Positions 61,616 to 64,000 of a DNA stretch of 64,000 nt are shown here, one piece after another. The stretch spans positions 310,001-374,000 of the forward strand of contig CAVUOZ010000008.1 of assembly GCA_963743325.1 (NCBI GenBank). Direction: 5' to 3'. The notes under the pieces are model-generated. The model was given only the letters and a program-made list of their open reading frames with translations. It did no database searches and had not been told where the DNA came from. The first letter of the stretch is position 1; every line of letters begins with the position of its first letter. Both the position numbers and the translations under genes were made by a program. The DNA comes from DATFVA01 sp963743325. GTDB lineage: Bacteria; Bacteroidota; Ignavibacteria; Ignavibacteriales; Ignavibacteriaceae.

Positions 61616-63136
61616 ATGGTAACCAAGAAAAAAATAATCACATCACTGCTTCTGCTGGCGGGAATCTTAATTGTATTAAATTTTCTCGCAAATAAATTTT
61701 TTCTCAGGCTGGATTTTACTGAAGGCGGGCAGTATACCTTAAGTGATGCCACAAAAAATATTCTCAGATCGCTTGATGAACCGGTAACTGTTACTGCTTA
61801 TTTTTCGGAGAATCTTCCTCCCGATGTGGCAAAAGTTAAAAGTGACTTTAAAGATATACTTACTGAATTCAACAGTGTATCAGGCGGAAGAATTGCTTAC
61901 CAGTTTATAAATCCCAGCGAAGACCAGCAGAAGGAAATGGAAGCCCAGCAGAATGGAATAAGACCCGTTGTTATAAATGTACGCGAGCGTGACCAGATGA
62001 AGCAGCAGAAAGCATACCTTGGAGCGGTTCTTCAGTATGGTGAGAAGAAAGAAGTAATTCCTTTGATTCAGCCGGGAACGGCAATAGAATATGACCTTTC
62101 CTCCAATATTAAAAAGATGACCTTAAAGGAAAAAACGCAGGTTGGATTTTTACAGGGTAACGGTGAGCCGACTTTGCAGGGAATACCCCAGCTGGTACAG
62201 CAGCTGTCGATAATGTATGATGTAAGGCCGGTTACGGTAAATGATACAACTGATCTCCCCGAAAATCTTAAAACACTCGTTATAATTGCCCCAAAAGATA
62301 CAATGCCGCCTTCAACTTTAAGCAAGCTTGATGTATTCCTTTCAAAAGGCGGAAGGATACTTGCTGCAGTAAACCAGGTTGAGGGTGATCTTTCAACTGC
62401 TTCGGGAAAAATCGTGAGTACCGGGCTCTCCGACTGGCTGAATAAAAAAGGAATTAAAGTTGACGATGATTTTATTATAGACGTTAACAGTGGAAATGTA
62501 ATGGTAAGGCAAAGTCAGGGAATGTTTGTCATGAACACCCCCGTTAAGTTTCCATATCTTCCGATAATTGCAAAGTTTGATAAGCATCCTATTACTACGG
62601 GTATTGAGCAGGTGATGATGCCTTTTGCAAGTCCTGTAATCGTTAACCCGGCTGATACCTCCCTTCATTATGTGAATCTTGCTTATACTTCCGATAAAAC
62701 CGGGTTAGAGAAACCGCCGGTTTATTTTGATGTAATGAAGAACTGGACAAGAGCGGATTTCTCCAGATCATCTCTGCCGGTAGCAGTTGCTCTGAGCGGA
62801 AATATCAACGGTGCAAAGACAAAGATGGTTGTATTCGGAGATGGTGACTTCGCCGTAAACGGGGAGGGACAAAACCAGCAGAAACTTCAGGATGAGAATG
62901 TCAACCTTATGTCAAATGCGATCGACTGGTTATCTGACGATACCGGATTGATTACTCTGAGAACCAAAGGCGTTACTTCACGTCCCCTTGATCCCGATAT
63001 TGAAGAAGGCACAAAAACGCTCGTTAAATATTTAAACTTTCTGCTTCCTATTTTCCTGATAATAATTTACGGTGTGATTCGCTACAGGATCAGGAAAAGT
63101 AAACGGAATAAATGGATGAGTGAAAATTATGTTTAA
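61616..63136 (+). CDS. gldG: GldG-type substrate-binding/accessory protein
   Basis: The 506 residues have an N-terminal membrane helix (about 8-26), a large periplasmic domain with FLRLDFTEGGQYTLSDATKNILRSLDEPVTVTAYFSENLPP (the GldG/ABC_transp_aux pattern), a middle part with IIAPKDTMPPSTLSKLDVFLSKGGRILAAVN, and a C-terminal helix (about 475-495) with basic tail. Its stop overlaps the next ATG by 8 bp. Confidence 0.87.
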   Translation: MVTKKKIITSLLLLAGILIVLNFLANKFFLRLDFTEGGQYTLSDATKNILRSLDEPVTVTAYFSENLPPDVAKVKSDFKDILTEFNSVSGGRIAYQFINPSEDQQKEMEAQQNGIRPVVINVRERDQMKQQKAYLGAVLQYGEKKEVIPLIQPGTAIEYDLSSNIKKMTLKEKTQVGFLQGNGEPTLQGIPQLVQQLSIMYDVRPVTVNDTTDLPENLKTLVIIAPKDTMPPSTLSKLDVFLSKGGRILAAVNQVEGDLSTASGKIVSTGLSDWLNKKGIKVDDDFIIDVNSGNVMVRQSQGMFVMNTPVKFPYLPIIAKFDKHPITTGIEQVMMPFASPVIVNPADTSLHYVNLAYTSDKTGLEKPPVYFDVMKNWTRADFSRSSLPVAVALSGNINGAKTKMVVFGDGDFAVNGEGQNQQKLQDENVNLMSNAIDWLSDDTGLITLRTKGVTSRPLDPDIEEGTKTLVKYLNFLLPIFLIIIYGVIRYRIRKSKRNKWMSENYV

Positions 63137-64000
63137 TAAAGTTTCGAATAAGAGCCTGTTAATTGTTTTCGTGGCACTCATTATTATTGCTGCAATTTAT
63201 ATAATAATCGAATCAAACAAGGGCGAGAGAACATTTAAAACTGATATTGTCAGCATCGATACTTTGAAAGTAACAGCGATTTCAATTTATCCAAGGGCAA
63301 CGAATCACCGGGAACTAAGATTATTCAAAGAGGGTAAGAACTGGAAGGTAAAGCTGGATAATAACATGACAGCAAATGTTCCGGAAAATAAAATTAAGTC
63401 GCTGCTGGATATGCTGGTCCAGGTTAAGCCGACCAGAGTTGCAGCACAGGACAAATCCAAATGGGCTGAGTTTAAGGTAGATACAGCGGGAACGCGTGTG
63501 AAAGTATTCGAGGGAAATGATAATACACTTGATTTAATTGTGGGGAAATTCTCTTTTCAGCAGCCGAGACAAATGAATACATTTGTAAGATTAAACGGCG
63601 AGGATGAAGTATACGAGACAGAGGGATTTCTTGATATGGCCTTAAACCAGAAACCGGATTATTTCAGAAATAATACGCTTGTTAATGATGATCCGGTAAA
63701 CTGGAAAAAGCTTACATTTACTTATCCCGACAGCTCATTTGAACTTGTAAAAAATGAAAATCAATGGACAGTTAATGGCAGCAAAACTGATTCGGCAAAA
63801 ATGGCAAATTACCTGAGAACACTTTCACACCTTAGCAGTACATCATTTATCAATAATCCTTCCAATGCTGAACTGGAACATGCAAGATATACATTAACGA
63901 TAGAATCAACTTCCCTGGGAGGGATTGTACTTTCTGCTTTCGGGGATACAACGGGAACCATCATCACATCAACGGAAAATGAAGGCGCGTATTTTGACGG
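63129..64000 (+). CDS. DUF4340 protein (partial, cut by the right edge)
   Basis: The ATG at 63129 overlaps the gldG stop by 8 bp. The 290 visible residues start with MFNKVSNKSLLIVFVALIII (membrane anchor) and continue with the DUF4340 pattern (LRLFKEGKNWKVKLDNNMTANVPENKIKSLLDMLVQVKPTRV, then NWKKLTFTYPDSSFELVKNEN). The family is almost always downstream of gldG-like genes and belongs to the same transporter. No stop is reached before position 64000. Confidence 0.85.
   Translation, partial: MFNKVSNKSLLIVFVALIIIAAIYIIIESNKGERTFKTDIVSIDTLKVTAISIYPRATNHRELRLFKEGKNWKVKLDNNMTANVPENKIKSLLDMLVQVKPTRVAAQDKSKWAEFKVDTAGTRVKVFEGNDNTLDLIVGKFSFQQPRQMNTFVRLNGEDEVYETEGFLDMALNQKPDYFRNNTLVNDDPVNWKKLTFTYPDSSFELVKNENQWTVNGSKTDSAKMANYLRTLSHLSSTSFINNPSNAELEHARYTLTIESTSLGGIVLSAFGDTTGTIITSTENEGAYFD

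Noticed and set aside
1..64000. tRNA or rRNA genes
   Set aside because: No cloverleaf-like or rRNA-like segments were noticed in the gaps by eye. A dedicated scan was not possible.

Overview
The window is AT-rich bacterial DNA, most likely from the Ignavibacteria / Chlorobi-Bacteroidota side of the FCB group. The evidence is a type IX secretion C-terminal sorting domain (residues YQNYPNPFNPTSTIKY), the GldA-GldF-GldG ABC system, a short primary-type sigma-70 without region 1.1, many secreted proteins headed by plain signal peptides, and few strong Shine-Dalgarno sites. No rRNA, tRNA or CRISPR array was found.

Layout. (1) 0-11 kb is ordinary mixed-strand sequence: a DUF2807 protein, a DinB/YfiT protein, secreted unknowns, an SPFH cassette, an MBL/beta-CASP nuclease, an ECF sigma factor with a membrane partner, an RsbRD-N-like stress domain and an F420-reductase-like protein. 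(2) 11.8-49.6 kb is a 38 kb block in which every gene reads on the + strand. It starts with a primary-type sigma factor and carries three paralogous NarL-type response regulators, a PAS/HisKA_2 kinase, a double-domain KaiC-like ATPase and a long list of envelope and stress genes: YtxH, Mla transport, tiny hydrophobic membrane proteins, CDP-alcohol phosphatidyltransferase, AI-2E permease, PAP2 pair, LysE, MarC, an ice-binding-type T9SS protein, two B12/radical-SAM enzymes, OmpA with calcium-type repeats, and a slipin. (3) 49.7-59.8 kb is accessory: a VOC protein, DUF1684, an IS110 element nested in a small inverted-repeat element, a rhodanese/thioredoxin/DUF302 cassette, a GNAT enzyme, a POT-like transporter and a second IS. 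(4) 59.9-64 kb is gldA-gldF-gldG plus a DUF4340 gene cut by the right edge.

The main discovery is in block 2. Seventeen copies of one 63-bp promoter cassette lie in front of its transcription units, all in the same orientation and none seen outside 14.2-48.2 kb. Each copy has a GATG-N12-CATC dyad with an almost invariant interior, then exactly 10 bp, a TTGA-like -35 box, 17 bp, and a TA-start -10 box (14 of 17 at exactly N17). This looks like the operator-promoter of one dedicated activator. The obvious candidates are the three local response regulators, whose receivers all carry Asp at the usual Thr/Ser switch position. One regulator gene has its own copy of the cassette and the kinase has a degenerate one. 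I infer a self-contained envelope/general-stress regulon island driven by this two-component system.

The block has also been remodelled. Two regulator genes share a nearly identical 3' two-thirds (gene conversion or recent duplication). A 3' scrap of a second kinase survives after the first regulator. mlaE, mlaD, a DUF3943 gene and one radical-SAM gene contain frameshifts, which may be real decay or sequence error.
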